Notes: generated by a model not told the origin, from the letters alone. DNA of 64,000 nucleotides from Manihot esculenta (GCF_001659605.2 NC_035164.2:19562000-19625999), one strand, 5' to 3'. Shown: positions 33,972 to 45,689, counted from the first letter of the stretch. Numbers and translations: made by a program.

Positions 33972-34410
33972 CGACTCTTACCTATCAATTCAAAGATACT
34001 GAAGTCCTCCAAATGGCAAGGGTTTGCACACAAAAAAAATTATCATCTCTATTCAACTAAGGGTCATCCCAAACTTTAATATCAACACCATCACCCACTC
34101 TCTACCTAATATCTAACTATAGTAATTCTTGAACTTACAATAGACTTTTCCATATATAACTGGAATTCAAAACTAATTTTGCAAACAAGAAATTTCCCCT
34201 TAGAAAATATTTACTTTGAAAATTCTATTCAGAAAAGTACTTGAGTTAGAAAGGATCCCCTAACCCTACCTGCTAATCATTGTTAAGTTGAAATAATGAA
34301 GATCGCTGAAATCCATACCACCAATAGCTTTTCTAGCACAAATATTATCCCATAACAGCCAATGAATTTTCCTTTTTTCAGCCTCAGTTGAACCCTGCAA
34401 AATAAGTTCT
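33972..34410 (-). pseudogene. LINE reverse-transcriptase tail, right part
   Basis: Minus-strand reading from 34410 leftwards gives 'EKRKIHWLLWDNICARKAIGGMDFSDLHYFN' in broken form (the 'K-HW-W-KLC-PK-GGLGFRDL-FN' block of plant LINEs, about 34270-34375). Further left comes 'GDGVDIKVWDDP' (about 34075-34120), and it ends at the duplication CGACT. It continues into 27819 on the other side of A1. Confidence 0.65.
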
Positions 34411-34987
34411 TCATCCTTTAGATCTTCTCACAAAAAGAAATAGATAGGGCAAAAATACTCATACAGTAGGAAGGTCTAGTTTGAGTAATTGATTTGAGTA
34501 AAATTTCCTTCCTAGCTCTAAATAGAAGGTTTAACTATTTGACTAAATACCCTTCCTATATTACAATTACATATTCTTACACTAGAATTAACGTTTGAAG
34601 GCTATAGAAACAATGTTAAGGTGGCCGCCACAATTAGATAAGGAATAAAGATGATATTATGAACAATATTTGATTTTTCTCCATTATTTAGCAACTTATC
34701 AAGGTTTATCTTTTTGGCGATGGGTTAGGGAGAACTATTTGTTCATTAGACAAGAGAGCCCTCATTTTAAAAATGGTGGTATTAGAAAAATTGCAGGAGA
34801 AGTAGTGACAGAAAGAAGAAGGGGTAACAAAAGACACCAGACTGACCACCACTTTCAGAATCCTAATAGAAGCCATGAAAGGAGCAAGACGTACCTCGGA
34901 TTGGAAAATTGGAGATTATAGAGAATAGAAAGAGTAAGATAGCAGAAGTAGGGTAAGTGGCAGAGTAACAAGCGAAAGCAAGAGCAT
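34411..34987. other. Unassigned DNA
   Basis: An open stretch 34670-34921 (plus) has no resemblance that I recognise and no supporting context. It could be further LINE decay. I see no gene here. Confidence 0.4.
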
Positions 34988-36412
34988 AAATTTGAAATGA
35001 AAAGAGTTAAAGAAATGACATTTTGACAAAACTCTTCTAGAGCCACGCAATAATAATTGGATCTCAGAGTTTACTTCTTATAAATTATGGAATAATTAAT
35101 GAGCGGTAAATAGGCACTTGATGATAGCCGGACTCTAGAAGCCCGGGCCTTGGTGAAGCCCATGCAAGAATGACTGGACCTAGGTTTAATTAGGGTTCAA
35201 GACGCGGCTTTATGCCTTATGAAAGCCTAGACTCTGTCTAGATAAGCCGGACTAGGCGAAAATCTATTCGTGAGGGTCTAGCCCCAAGTATCTGTTAGCC
35301 TACGTGGAACAACAAACCCCATAATACCCGGGATCATGTTCAAGTAGTGCCGAATGAAATTAAATGGCTGTCTGATGAAAAAAAAGATGTAGTATCTTTA
35401 TACGTACAACCAGTGTGAATATGATAGGAAGATACTAGCACAGGACGATGGTTATACGTTACTAAATTTGAAATAAAAAAATGCAAAGAAATGACGTTTT
35501 GACAGAACTCTTCTAGAGCCACGCGATAATAATTGGATCTCAGAGTTTACTTCTTATAAATTATGGAATAATTAATGAGCGGTAAATAGGCACTTGATGA
35601 TAGTCGGACTCTAGAAGCCCGGGCCTTGGTGAAGCCCATGCTAGAATGACTGGACCTAGGTTTAATTAGGGTTCAAGACGCGGCTTTATGCCTTATGAAA
35701 GCCTAGACTCTGTCTAGATAAGCCGGACTAGGCGAAAATCTATTCGTGAGGGTCTAGCCCCAAGTATCTGTTAGCCTACGTGGAACAACAAACCCCATAA
35801 TACCCGGGATCATGTTCAAGTGGTGCCGAATGAAATTAAATGGCTGTCTGATGAAAAAAAAAGATGTAGTATCTTTATACGTACAACCAGTGTGAATATG
35901 ATAGGAAGATACTAGCACAGGACGATGGTTATACGTTACTAAATTTGAAATAAAAAAATGCAAAGAAATGACGTTTTGACAGAACTCTTCTAGAGCCACG
36001 CGATAATAATTGGATCTTAAAGTTTACTTCCTTATAAATTATGGAATAATTAATGAGCAGTAAAGGGGCAGTTGATGATAGCCGGACTCTAGAAGCCCGG
36101 GCCTTGGTGAAGCCCATGCTAAAATGACTGGGCCTAGATTTAACTAAGGTCCAAGACGCGGCTTTATGCCTTATGAAAGCACAGACTCTGTTTAGCCGGA
36201 CTGTGCGAAAATCCATTTGTGAGGGTCTAGCCCCAAGTATCTGTTAGCCTACGTGGAACAACAAACCCCATAATACCCGGGATCATGTTCAAGTGGCATC
36301 GAATGAAATTAAATGGTTGTCTGATGAAAAAAAAATGTAGTACCTTCATACGTACAACCAGCGTGAATATGACAGGAAGATATTAACACAAGACGATGGT
36401 TATACGTTACTA
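34988..36412. repeat. Three tandem copies of a ~476 bp unit
   Basis: The marker AGCCACGC(A/G)ATAATAATTGG occurs at 35041, 35517 and 35994, giving periods of 476 and 477. Units 1 and 2 are almost identical. Unit 3 differs more (for example, part of 'CTGTCTAGATAAGCCGG' is lost near 36188) and stops at 'GTTATACGTTACTAAA' (36412). A partial ~50 bp unit precedes the first copy (34988-35040). The short minus-strand ORFs starting MALEEFCQNV in each unit are repeats of one another and have no other support. Confidence 0.9.
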
Positions 36413-37555
36413 AAAAACAAGAGAGAAGGAAAATAAAATGATACACAAGAAAATTAGAAACCAAACTTATCAAAATACACTTTGAGCATGACCCATCATC
36501 ATACTCACTTCTCAATCATTCAAGGATTTGCATTCAAATTGCCATTAATGATGTACCTGACCATCTTTAAATGAGCTCCCACTTTCAACTAGTGATCATT
36601 GTTAATATTAGAAATCCCCCAATAATGAATTACCTTCCAATGACATAAACAACCTGCCTTCCATATCATACTTACTGTAGCATGAGCTTGGAACCATTTC
36701 ATATCACCTAACCATTTAGGGGTGATAATTCACAATTTTTTCATATTTCTTGAAAAGCATTCAAATTCAATTTTACTTTGATGAACTTTCAAAGTTATGA
36801 GATTTTGTTAAATTTCACATCGGATTCAAATTCAATTTTACTTTGATAAATTTTCATGCTTATGAGATTTTGTTGAATTTTATATCAGTTTAAAATAAGG
36901 GTGATAATTCACAGTTTTTTATTTTTTAAAATTAAATAAATTATTTTTTATTTTAAAATATAAAAATCGGTATTTTAATTAATATAAAGATTAAAAACAT
37001 ATAAATGTAAATAATTTTAAAATTATAAAAATGAATTTTATTATAATATAATATTTTATTATATAAACATTTTATTATTAAAAATATATTATTTTAAATT
37101 AAGATTTATTTCACACTCACCAAAATTATGGACTTGATTGATAAAAAAAATTAAATTAAACTTATTTAATTTTTAAATAAAAATATAAAAGTTTAATTAG
37201 ATATAATTCCAAATAAAATTTATACACCCTACTGTTACAAATTTCCAAATTTGTGTCCATTCTGTGTAAATTAGGGTCGCTTTTAATTTAACTGATATGG
37301 AGCACAGAGTCGATTTTTATTAGTTATTTATTTTAAAATTATCTAATTTCCAAAAAAAGATGACATTATTATTTTATTAATTATTATGACATCATGTAAT
37401 ATTGATAAAATAATAATAATAAAAAAGCTAGGTCAGCCTGAATCAATTTCGACTTTTTTTATATGGTAATGGCAGCCTATTACCTAACAAATATCTCTCC
37501 ACTACTTCTTGTTTAGCCCTTGACCCTTCTCTCCATTATTAGCATTTGGTCTCTT
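36413..37555. other. AT-rich upstream region of the host gene
   Basis: No gene is seen. A ~75 bp tandem duplication ('TTCAAATTCAATTTTACTTTGATGAA' type, two copies at about 36767-36885) is bracketed by two 'GGGTGATAATTCACA(A/G)TTTTTT' copies (36720, 36899). The last ~100 bp before 37555 are the most likely promoter of the gene at 39354, but I see no convincing TATA box. Confidence 0.45.
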
Positions 37556-39353
37556 CTCTGCTCGAACTTTCACAATGTCTATAGCCACTTCTCAGATCCA
37601 CTCGCTTTCTCGAAATTTGCTCTAGTTTTGGTATCTCTCTTTGCCCTTTTTCATTTACTGATTTCTCGTCTTTAATTCTTGCTTCTCTTTTTCCCCTTTA
37701 ATTATGGATGATTACTGTTCTAATTTCTTTTTCTTGCTTTCATACACTCACAATCTCTTTTCCCTCTGAATCGATATGTTCTAGGGTTTTGAAACTTCAC
37801 TGCTTCTTCTGGGATTTTTTTTTCATTTTTTTTTTATATTTAGATCAACCATTTTATGTTATTTTTTAAAAATTTTTATAAGAAACACTAACTACTAAGT
37901 TGTTAAAATCCATGTAAATTTTTTATTATTAATTTCTATTTTTTCTAACATATTTTATCTTTTTAATTTAATTTTGCTTTGGGCAAATCAACCAGTCATT
38001 TTCCGTTTTTGTTTTTTTTTTTTTTCTCCGCCATGTAGGTCTCCTCTCATGTTTTATTTTTCAGTTCTTTTTTTTTTTTTGTAAAAAAAAAATAATTCTG
38101 CAATAGTTTGTAGTGATATACAATTATGACTCTCAGATCTAGCCTTTAATATGTATTATTGGTGCTTGTTGTTTATATGAGTGGGGTACGCTTGTAGTGT
38201 ATTGTTGTAAGTGTTAATTTGAAGTTTATAGGCTGCTGTGGTCTTTAGAAATTTCTGAAATACTAATATATGTTGTTTCAAACGAATTTAATTATTATAG
38301 GATTATTATTTGATATTTCCAAGGTTTTTTCTGGATCTGTGACTTTGATGCGGTTTATGAGAATTTTTACTGCAGATTGTGAATACGATGTGATACTGTA
38401 GTCTGTGATGTGTGGACACTCCAGAATGAGCAGAACAATATATAGCAGCATATTAGTTATTTTTCCATGATATCACTAATCTTGATTATCTATTATTATC
38501 CTTATTTATTTATTTTTATTCCATGTTGGGTTTTTATGACTTTGTAATTGGTTAAATTTTAGTGGATCTGAGAACCATGATTATATTTATTTTGAAACTC
38601 TGAAGCACTTCTTTAGTGTTGAATCTGACCTTCATGCAGAATAAGCAAGAGGCTCATCTAATATGTGTAAAAATTTGTACTTGTTCTAACCATTTTCTTG
38701 AAAAGAAAACTTATTTTCGCGAATTATTTAATTGATATTGAAGGTTATAGCTGTTGTTTAATTGATTCTGCTTTTCCATCCATTTTTTTGCATGTTTGTC
38801 AAGATTTGATGAACTGGGAGATCTTCTGCACTCATTTGCTGATACTTTTTTTTATTTTTGTTTGTTTCTGTACTAAATAATGCCTGCATTTTCCTTTTAT
38901 GCTTCGATATGTAGCACTAGACGATGGTATTCTGTATCCATTTATATATGAACTCCCGAATTACCTGAAAAATATATCAGCCCATATCCATTGATTTGTT
39001 CAATTGTTATTTAAAGTCTCTCATTTTCCTCTTTGCAGGTTAATGAATCTAAATAATTTTGAAGGAAGGAGCAAAAGACGCTCCCAAGATATTTGCCCAT
39101 CAATTTTAGTTGTTCTCATTAAAGGATTTTATCCTAGAAATGTTATCAGATATTTCTAGGACCTAAGTGCATGTTTATCGTGCTGAATTGTACAAAGATG
39201 GATAGGTCAGACACATCGGGTTTTGTCAGTGGTGGAGATAGCTTGCACATTTACATTTCATTTTGATAATTATTCATGCGAGTGGCATGTGCTAAAAATT
39301 ATTGTTTAACTGGCCTCCTGTTCCTTGGTCCTTTAGTTCACAGCTCGTAGAGA
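37556..39353 (+). other. Probable 5' UTR and leader intron of the HGGG-repeat gene
   Basis: A CT-rich stretch at 37500-37630 looks like a 5' UTR exon and can end at TTTTG/GTATCT (donor GT about 37630). T-rich intron-like DNA follows up to TTTTCCTCTTTGCAG/GTTAATG (acceptor AG at 39037-39038). From 39039 the sequence is less AT-rich and leads to the start codon at 39354. Both splice sites are inferred from sequence only, and other introns in the leader are possible. Confidence 0.5.
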
Positions 39354-41306
39354 ATGGATCTGAATGATACAGTTATGCAGCTTTGTCATAACAGCAAACT
39401 TTCTAAAACTGAAAACTTTGGTGATACAACCTTACGCCTGAACTGCCTTGGCAATGGAGGAAGCAGTATGAATGGATTTGAGAATACTCAAAGCGAATGT
39501 AAGGTTGATTTCTCCAATGGCCCTGATGATGGTTGTAAGTTGGTGCTTGGACTGGGTCCAACACCAACTGCTTATTGTGATGATTATTACAGCATGAGGT
39601 TTAACAAGACCAAAGTATCAGCTTCTGCTGCCATATTTTCTCAAGGATTGTCATCTGATGCTGATTCAACCCTTAAACTTGGGCTTTCTGGAGGGACCAA
39701 GGAAGCTTGGAGTGGGCTTGATTGTTCACTTTTGGAGACTGATACTAGCACCTCTATTATGAACCAAGTTTGTGATGATGATAATAGATTCTCGATTCCT
39801 GCTGTTGATGAAGGCTCCACTTCAGCAAAAAAATCTGGTGGATACATGCCATCGCTCCTTTTTGCTCCAAGATTGGATGTTGGAAAAGTTGCATTGCATA
39901 CAGAAGAATTTCTTGAATTTGGGGCCAAATCTAATAGTCAACAGCTGCAGCTGAACCATGAACCATCTGCTACCACAGATTTCTCAGCGGACACTATTTC
40001 TGAGCATGCAACTTCTGCCACATCTTTAGATCGCAAAACCAGCAACCTAAAGAAGTGCAAGTTTTTTGGTTGTTTAAAAGGTGCACGGGGGGCATCAGGT
40101 CTCTGTATTGGGCATGGGGGCGGACATAGATGCCAAAAGCCTGGTTGTAACAAAGGGGCTGAAAGCCGAACTGCTTATTGTAAGGCCCATGGTGGAGGAA
40201 GGAGGTGTCAACAATTGGGTTGCACCAAAAGTGCAGAGGGGAAGACAGATTTTTGCATCGCTCATGGGGGCGGCAGAAGATGTGGGTTTCCAGGAGGATG
40301 TTCCAAGGCTGCGCGAGGCAAGTCAGGGCTTTGCATTAAACATGGTGGGGGGAAGAGGTGTAAGGTTGAAGGTTGCACTCGAAGTGCCGAGGGACAGGCT
40401 GGCTTGTGTATTTCTCATGGCGGTGGGCGTCGTTGCCAATATCAGGGATGCACAAAGGGTGCTCAGGGGAGTACTATGTTTTGCAAGGCTCATGGTGGAG
40501 GAAAACGTTGCATATTTGCTGGATGCTCCAAAGGTGCTGAAGGTAGTACGCCGCTGTGCAAAGGACATGGTGGGGGAAAACGTTGTCTTTTTGATGGTGG
40601 TGGAATCTGTCCAAAAAGTGTTCATGGTGGCACAAATTTTTGTGTTGCACATGGTGGCGGAAAGAGGTGTGTTGTGCCAGGCTGCACAAAGAGTGCACGT
40701 GGCCGTACTGATTGCTGTGTTAGGCATGGGGGAGGGAAGCGGTGCAAGTTTGAAAACTGTGGGAAGAGTGCACAAGGTAGCACAGATTTCTGTAAGGCCC
40801 ATGGTGGGGGCAAGCGATGCACTTGGGGAGAGGGTAAATGTGAGAAATTTGCAAGGGGTAAGAGTGGTCTATGTGCTGCACATAGCAGCATGGTCCAGGA
40901 GCGGGATATGAAAAAGGGTAGCTTGATTGGACCAGGGCTCTTCCATGGCCTTGTATCTGCATCTGCTGCATCAAATGCAGGAAGTAGCATTGACAACAAT
41001 TATTCTTCATCTGGAATTAGTGCCGTCTCTGAATGCAGTGATTCTTTTGAAAAACCAACGAAAAGGCAGCATCTCATACCAGCACAGGTATTGGTTCCTT
41101 CATCCATGAAGTCATCACCATCTTATTCAAGCCTCCTGAGTGCTGAGAAGCAAGATGAAGGCAGAAACGGCTATGCTGCTGGTGGTTCTGGCAGCATTAG
41201 TAGGATAAGCAGCTTTGATTACATGATACCTGAGGGGAGAGTCCACGGTGGTGGCCTAATGTCATTGCTTGGTGGGAATTTGAGAAACGCAATAGATGGC
41301 ATTTGA
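39354..41306 (+). CDS. WRKY19-like / loricrin-related nuclear protein with eleven Cys/His 'HGGG' units
   Basis: 650 residues, starting MDLNDTVMQL. Residues about 235-511 are eleven tandem ~25-residue units of the form C-x4-C-x10-C-x2-H-GGG-(K/R/H)R, with unit 4 one residue longer and units 8 and 11 irregular. The spacing suggests zinc-binding or another metal-linked fold. The N-terminal part has LVLGL (63-67) and LKLGL (107-111), which fit the LxLxL form of EAR repression motifs. The C-terminus ends with the family-typical 'HGGGLMSLLGGNLRNAIDGI'-like tail (last ~22 residues). This matches a plant family annotated as 'probable WRKY transcription factor 19-like' because Arabidopsis WRKY19 holds similar repeats, yet no WRKYGQK is present, so DNA binding by a WRKY domain is excluded. 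The frame is fully open, with no stop or frameshift. Its role in the cell is not established; nuclear regulation is an inference. It is the only intact host gene in the window. Confidence 0.93.
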   Translation: MDLNDTVMQLCHNSKLSKTENFGDTTLRLNCLGNGGSSMNGFENTQSECKVDFSNGPDDGCKLVLGLGPTPTAYCDDYYSMRFNKTKVSASAAIFSQGLSSDADSTLKLGLSGGTKEAWSGLDCSLLETDTSTSIMNQVCDDDNRFSIPAVDEGSTSAKKSGGYMPSLLFAPRLDVGKVALHTEEFLEFGAKSNSQQLQLNHEPSATTDFSADTISEHATSATSLDRKTSNLKKCKFFGCLKGARGASGLCIGHGGGHRCQKPGCNKGAESRTAYCKAHGGGRRCQQLGCTKSAEGKTDFCIAHGGGRRCGFPGGCSKAARGKSGLCIKHGGGKRCKVEGCTRSAEGQAGLCISHGGGRRCQYQGCTKGAQGSTMFCKAHGGGKRCIFAGCSKGAEGSTPLCKGHGGGKRCLFDGGGICPKSVHGGTNFCVAHGGGKRCVVPGCTKSARGRTDCCVRHGGGKRCKFENCGKSAQGSTDFCKAHGGGKRCTWGEGKCEKFARGKSGLCAAHSSMVQERDMKKGSLIGPGLFHGLVSASAASNAGSSIDNNYSSSGISAVSECSDSFEKPTKRQHLIPAQVLVPSSMKSSPSYSSLLSAEKQDEGRNGYAAGGSGSISRISSFDYMIPEGRVHGGGLMSLLGGNLRNAIDGI

Positions 41307-43202
41307 AGTTGGCGACTATTCAATGGTAAAATTGTGCATAGTGTAGTTCCTATTCGAGTAGTTTTTGTGTATAGTTTGTGCCGATTGATAGGGATTATTA
41401 TTGTTATTGTTGTTGTACCATAATGAATGTACTGGGGACCTGATTTTTTCATTTCATCTTCTGGTTGTCAGGACAAGCTTTCATAACATGCCATAAGCTA
41501 GTAAATAAGGCTATAAATGGCAAATTTGGATTTAAAATGTTGGTGTAATAAGTCCTTTTGTTCAGTATCTTATCAGCTTTTTGGAACATCGTTACATTTA
41601 GTTTTGGTTATTAACTAGGCATGCCGTGGCTATGCATTACATTTTATTCTCAGATCAAGCGAATAATGCTATAAATAAATAAAAATTGCTATTTAGTCTG
41701 AGTTATATTATAAATAAATTTTTTTATTAATTAATGTATTAATTTTACAAATATATTAAAATATTTTTTAAATTTTAAACAATATACTAATTAATTTTTT
41801 TATTAATTTTAGTTATTAATTTTTTTATTAATTTTAATTATTAATTATTAAAAAAAATTAAAATACTTTGGCTATAAAAAATTAAATAAAAAAAAATTAG
41901 ATAAATTTTAATATATTTTTAAAATCATGACATTAATTATTAATCAATTTCTCGATGATAAATTGGTAAAATAATAAATATTTAATGATTAAAATTAATG
42001 AATTTATTAATTAATAGAGTTTAAAATTTTAGATATATTTTTTAATATATTTTTTAAAATTGAAAAATTAATTAATATGAATAATAATTTTTTATATTAT
42101 AATTATAAATATTTTAAAAATTGTGTTAATTATAAATCATAGATTGTTAATATAATTTTAAAATTTTAATATTGAAGAAGAATTCTAGTTTATGAGATTA
42201 AGGCTCCTAGAATTCTAATTTATGAGATTAAGGCTCCTTTTTTACAGAATTTTTTGAAACATTTTTTTTTAAATTTTCTGGTGTTTGAATATTCAGAAAT
42301 TTAATAAAAGAAAATATTTTTCTCATCATTAATATTATTGAATTTTTTTTATATGAATCTTATTAAAACATTGTAATGAAATAATAAAAATAAATTATTT
42401 TATGGTGTTTGAATATTCAGAAATTTAATAAAAGAAAATAAATTTTTTTTATATGATAATACGTATTCATCAACTCATAATGATATTATTAAAAATGTAT
42501 TTAATTTTTCATTCATTATTTTTATTTTATTTATTAAAAATTTATTTAATATATATATATTCATATAATATTATATTATTTTGTAAATTTTTTATTAGAA
42601 TATTAATTTATTAAATGGTAAACTCTCACTTTTAAATATTAAATAATTAAACTTTGTAATTTAATATATTATTAAATTTTTAATTCTTGAAAATAAATAT
42701 ATAAATTTTATATAATAAAAAGATTAAAAATATTGAATTTATATTAAAATGTGTCAAACAAATAATATTGAATCATGTCAAAACGTATTAAATATATTGA
42801 ATCATGTTAAAATTGTGTTAATAGAATTATCATGTCAATACCTATTAATAAATTTATCATATTAAATTATAAATTTATTTATGTCAAATTATATTAAATA
42901 AATTATATTTTATTAATTTAATATGATTAAATTAATCATATTATTTGATATAGAACGTATAATAAAAAATTTATATTAGTGCTTAGATTTTTTATATAAT
43001 TCATTAATCATATATTTTCATCAACCTTTAATTATATGTGTCGAAACGAATTCGTATCGATATAAATATCATCCGCAAACTCAAATTTCAACCTCTAGAA
43101 ACAATTATGGATTTGGGCCATTTCTTGCACATGAGAGTTTTTGGAGGTATAAGGAAACGAAATTACAAATGCATTTGGTTTTAGTATTCCTGGTTCATTC
43201 TT

Positions 43203-43204
<2 letters not shown>
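41307..43204. other. 3' UTR, then AT-rich DNA without a gene
   Basis: The 3' UTR probably ends within 41400-41700; AATAA-type signals lie at 41503 and 41671-41682, with no way to choose. Beyond that the DNA is almost pure AT, with a 29-bp tandem duplication (GAATTCTA(G/A)TTTATGAGATT, 42180-42238). A ~45 bp direct repeat ('GGTGTTTGAATATTCAGAAA' type) occurs at about 42280 and 42413. No ORF is seen that I would defend. Confidence 0.55.

Positions 43205-43259
<55 letters not shown>
43205..43259. repeat. (TA)n microsatellite
   Basis: About 27 uninterrupted TA units. A shorter run follows at 43281-43291. Confidence 0.97.
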
Positions 43260-43262
<3 letters not shown>

Positions 43263-43677
43263 TGGTTCAATTTTCTTTTTATATATATATATTTGGACTC
43301 TTTTCATTTGTTTCGCCGCTCATGTGGAACAAAAAATTTTATACAAATTTAATTTAGTTAAATTTTTTTATAATTCTCTTATTTGTAATAAAAAATTTAA
43401 TTTTTTAAATTTAAAAAATTATTTTAAAAAAATTAATGTGTTACAGTAGTAAAGACACTTATACCGCGTGCTAAACACGATACTGAAAAATTACACTTAC
43501 GTCTAAAATACCATAAATAAAAATACCAAAAAGAGATATGTGGAAGATGGTTCTTTGTTATATATATAAAAATCATACATAATTTTAAAATAAATTATTT
43601 GAATTCTTTCCATAGAGCTTCTTGGTTGGTGTAGGTAGATGGTTCTTTGTTATATATTGATGTTGCGAAAACTAGAT
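43260..43677. other. AT-rich spacer
   Basis: No gene is seen. 'GGTTCTTTGTTATATAT' occurs twice (43549 and 43650), a ~100 bp spaced short direct repeat. Confidence 0.45.
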
Positions 43678-44220
43678 TGATGGCATGGACGGAATGAAAC
43701 TGTGCTGTGATTTGCTGAAACCTGCAAGAGAGGAAACGTGAGGTGGTGGTTAGTGTCCACAGCAGCCACATCGATGTTCAAGTCAGTATCTTGAAGAACA
43801 GAGAGAATACAATGGATTATTAGAGCTTGAGTAGTATTACAGATAGCGTACCTTAGTATATGTGGTTCTTCTACCTTTATACACGGTAAGAGATAAAGGT
43901 GAATATGGTATCTTTCTGATAATTCAGCAGTAATGTAGCCGTCTGCTTGATATGGGGCATTGCCAACCATTAGGTGGAAATCTCGTGATCACAAGGATAA
44001 TGAAGACATGCTAGGTCATGCCTAATAATGATAACTTTGTTTGCAGGCTCACCTTGCCAAGGAAAGGGTGAGTCTTCTGGCAATGACTCAGGTGCTGAAG
44101 TGTCCGGATATTCTCTTCCTCGTGCTAGACTGCGATTCCTACGTGTTTGAACCTTGCTACGTGTCCTTACTTAATAATAACAACTTACGCCTTACTTTGG
44201 GTGGATGTTATATAACATCA
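43678..44220 (-). repeat. T2 3' LTR
   Basis: It matches the reverse complement of 24633-25130. At the left it shares 'GAGGTGGT(G/T)G' and 'CAAGTCA(G/A)TA', and at the right GTTATATAACATCA corresponds to the TGATATAACAC start of the T1 LTR. The similarity is patchy, so it is old or a different subfamily. Confidence 0.65.
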
Positions 44221-44329
44221 GAGGTCCTCCCGCTAGTCTTCGATTCTTTTAGGTTTGAAAGTGGCCGTTTGCATTTTTAGGACACGTGGTGTGATCTCAG
44301 TTGGTTTTTAGCTGTGAGCTTCATTTCAC

Positions 44330-44726
44330 TTGCCTATGGTTGCCTTATCTTCATCACATTCAAAGCTTTGTCGGCTATTTCGCTGTATAAGAACCCTTGT
44401 TTCTTCCTTTTGGCTTACATCAGTTTTTATAGGAGAGAGAAATGGAGGTCCTTCTTTTTCTGTTCCTGAGGGTAACCAAATCTATATGGAGGATATCATC
44501 ATGGTCTTCGAAGAGCAACTGAAAACGAGTCTTGATGAAGGTGCAAGCATATTGCTTAGCCATGAGGACTACAACCAGTCCAACTATAGTGGCTTTTCGG
44601 TGCTACGACCCTTGGACAGTAGTTGGTTTGTGCAAGATTGATTTCGAGGGCAAGGCTAGGAAGGTAGTTGGAGAGATAGCTCTTCTCATGGCCTTTCAAA
44701 CGTTGTCTTCCCATAGGGTGAGATAG
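44330..44726 (+). pseudogene. T2 antisense ORF (aORF)
   Basis: Open from 44330 to 44641, it contains 'YMEDIIMVFEEQLKTSLDEG' and 'EDYNQSNYSGF', which line up with 'VEDTIMVFEELLKAGLHEG' and 'EDCNQPDYFKL' of the T1 aORF. A frame change near 44550-44600 and the end at 44641 break it; 44532-44726 keeps a further open frame. As in T1, it lies on the strand opposite to pol, between the tandem repeats and the LTR. Function unknown. Confidence 0.6.
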
Positions 44727-44989
44727 ATTTTGAGGATTTTGATGTAATAGAGACTTCTGATGTAATAGAGACTTTATTTAAATCCCTTTTTATCTCCTTA
44801 TAATATTTTGTAATGAAAATATATGTTTCGTATGCTTTTGTTTGTTTCCTTTTTCACCACCATTTTTGCTGAACAAAAGGAGTTAAAGCGTATCTTCTTT
44901 AATGTCCATTTTAATAGTCATAAAATAATTTTAGGAGAATTTACTGAAAAATAGGATTAATACCTAGGCCTATGGCCAGACGGACTAGC

Positions 44990-45590
44990 GTCTTTCTATC
45001 GTAAAATGCCTTGGGGGAATTTAGTAACAAGGAACTTTCACCTGATCTAGGTCTTTGTTTGACACCTTTGTCCTTTGTCTTTTAGGGACTGGTATACTCG
45101 CCTTTTTGGCTGTCTGGCATAGATAACTCGATTAATGGAACAAATGCCCAAATGGTCTAGCGGGAATCACCTAGTGACCTAGTTTAGTGGGACCAACGCT
45201 TAAATGATCTAGTGGGAACCGCCTTGTGATCTGACCTGGCGAAAACTGCCTTATGGCTTTACTTAGTGGGACCAACACCCGAATGGTCTAGCTAAAACTG
45301 CCTTGTAACCTTGGTTAGTAGGACCAACATCCGAATGGTCTAGCGGGAACCGCTTTGTGACCTGGTCTGGCGAAAACTACCTTGTGGCCTTGCTTAGTGG
45401 GTCCAACGCCTGAATGGTCTGGCGAAAATTGTCTTGTGACCTTATTTAGTGGGACCAATACCCATATGGTTTGGAAAAAACTGCCTTGTGACCTTGTTTA
45501 ATGTGCTTAACGCTCAAATGATCTGGCGAGAATCGCCTTATGACCTAGCCTGCCGAAAACTGCCTTGTGGCCTTGTTTAGTCTCTCTTTG
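44990..45590 (-). repeat. Tat 3' UTR tandem repeats in T2
   Basis: About nine units of ~63-68 bp of the type 'AATGGTCTAGCGGGAACCGC', 'CTTGTGACCTGGTCTGGCGA', 'CCTTG-TTAGTGGGACCAACGCC'. Reversed, these are the same family as 22780-23400, but with their own sequence variants. Confidence 0.8.
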
Positions 45591-45689
45591 AGGAAGGCAA
45601 TCCCATCGTTACTGGTTACTGAAGAACACCACATGTGAAAATACCTCATTACTTTGTTATTGATAAAGCTTTCTCAAATTATAAATGTT

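Noticed and set aside
34670..34921. 83-codon plus-strand ORF
   Set aside because: No similarity that I recognise, no second copy, and it lies beside LINE remnants.
34988..36412. Tandem unit as a TRIM or Cassandra-type element
   Set aside because: I saw no 5S rRNA-like sequence, primer site or TG...CA ends in the unit, so only 'tandem repeat' is supported.
40081..40911. Long plus-strand and minus-strand ORFs overlapping the HGGG-repeat gene (also 40323-40802, 40622-40999, 40720-41010 on the minus strand)
   Set aside because: They are shadows of the repeated GGT/GGN-rich coding sequence in other frames. They have no domain and no start context of their own.
39354..41306. WRKY transcription factor
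   Set aside because: No WRKYGQK or WRKY-type zinc ligands are present; only the N-terminal repeat type of WRKY19 is shared.
43205..43259. Origin or regulatory role for the TA repeat
   Set aside because: A plain TA microsatellite in AT-rich DNA; nothing else supports a function.
43650..43970. 106-codon minus-strand ORF
   Set aside because: It lies inside the T2 LTR, which is homologous to non-coding T1 LTR sequence.
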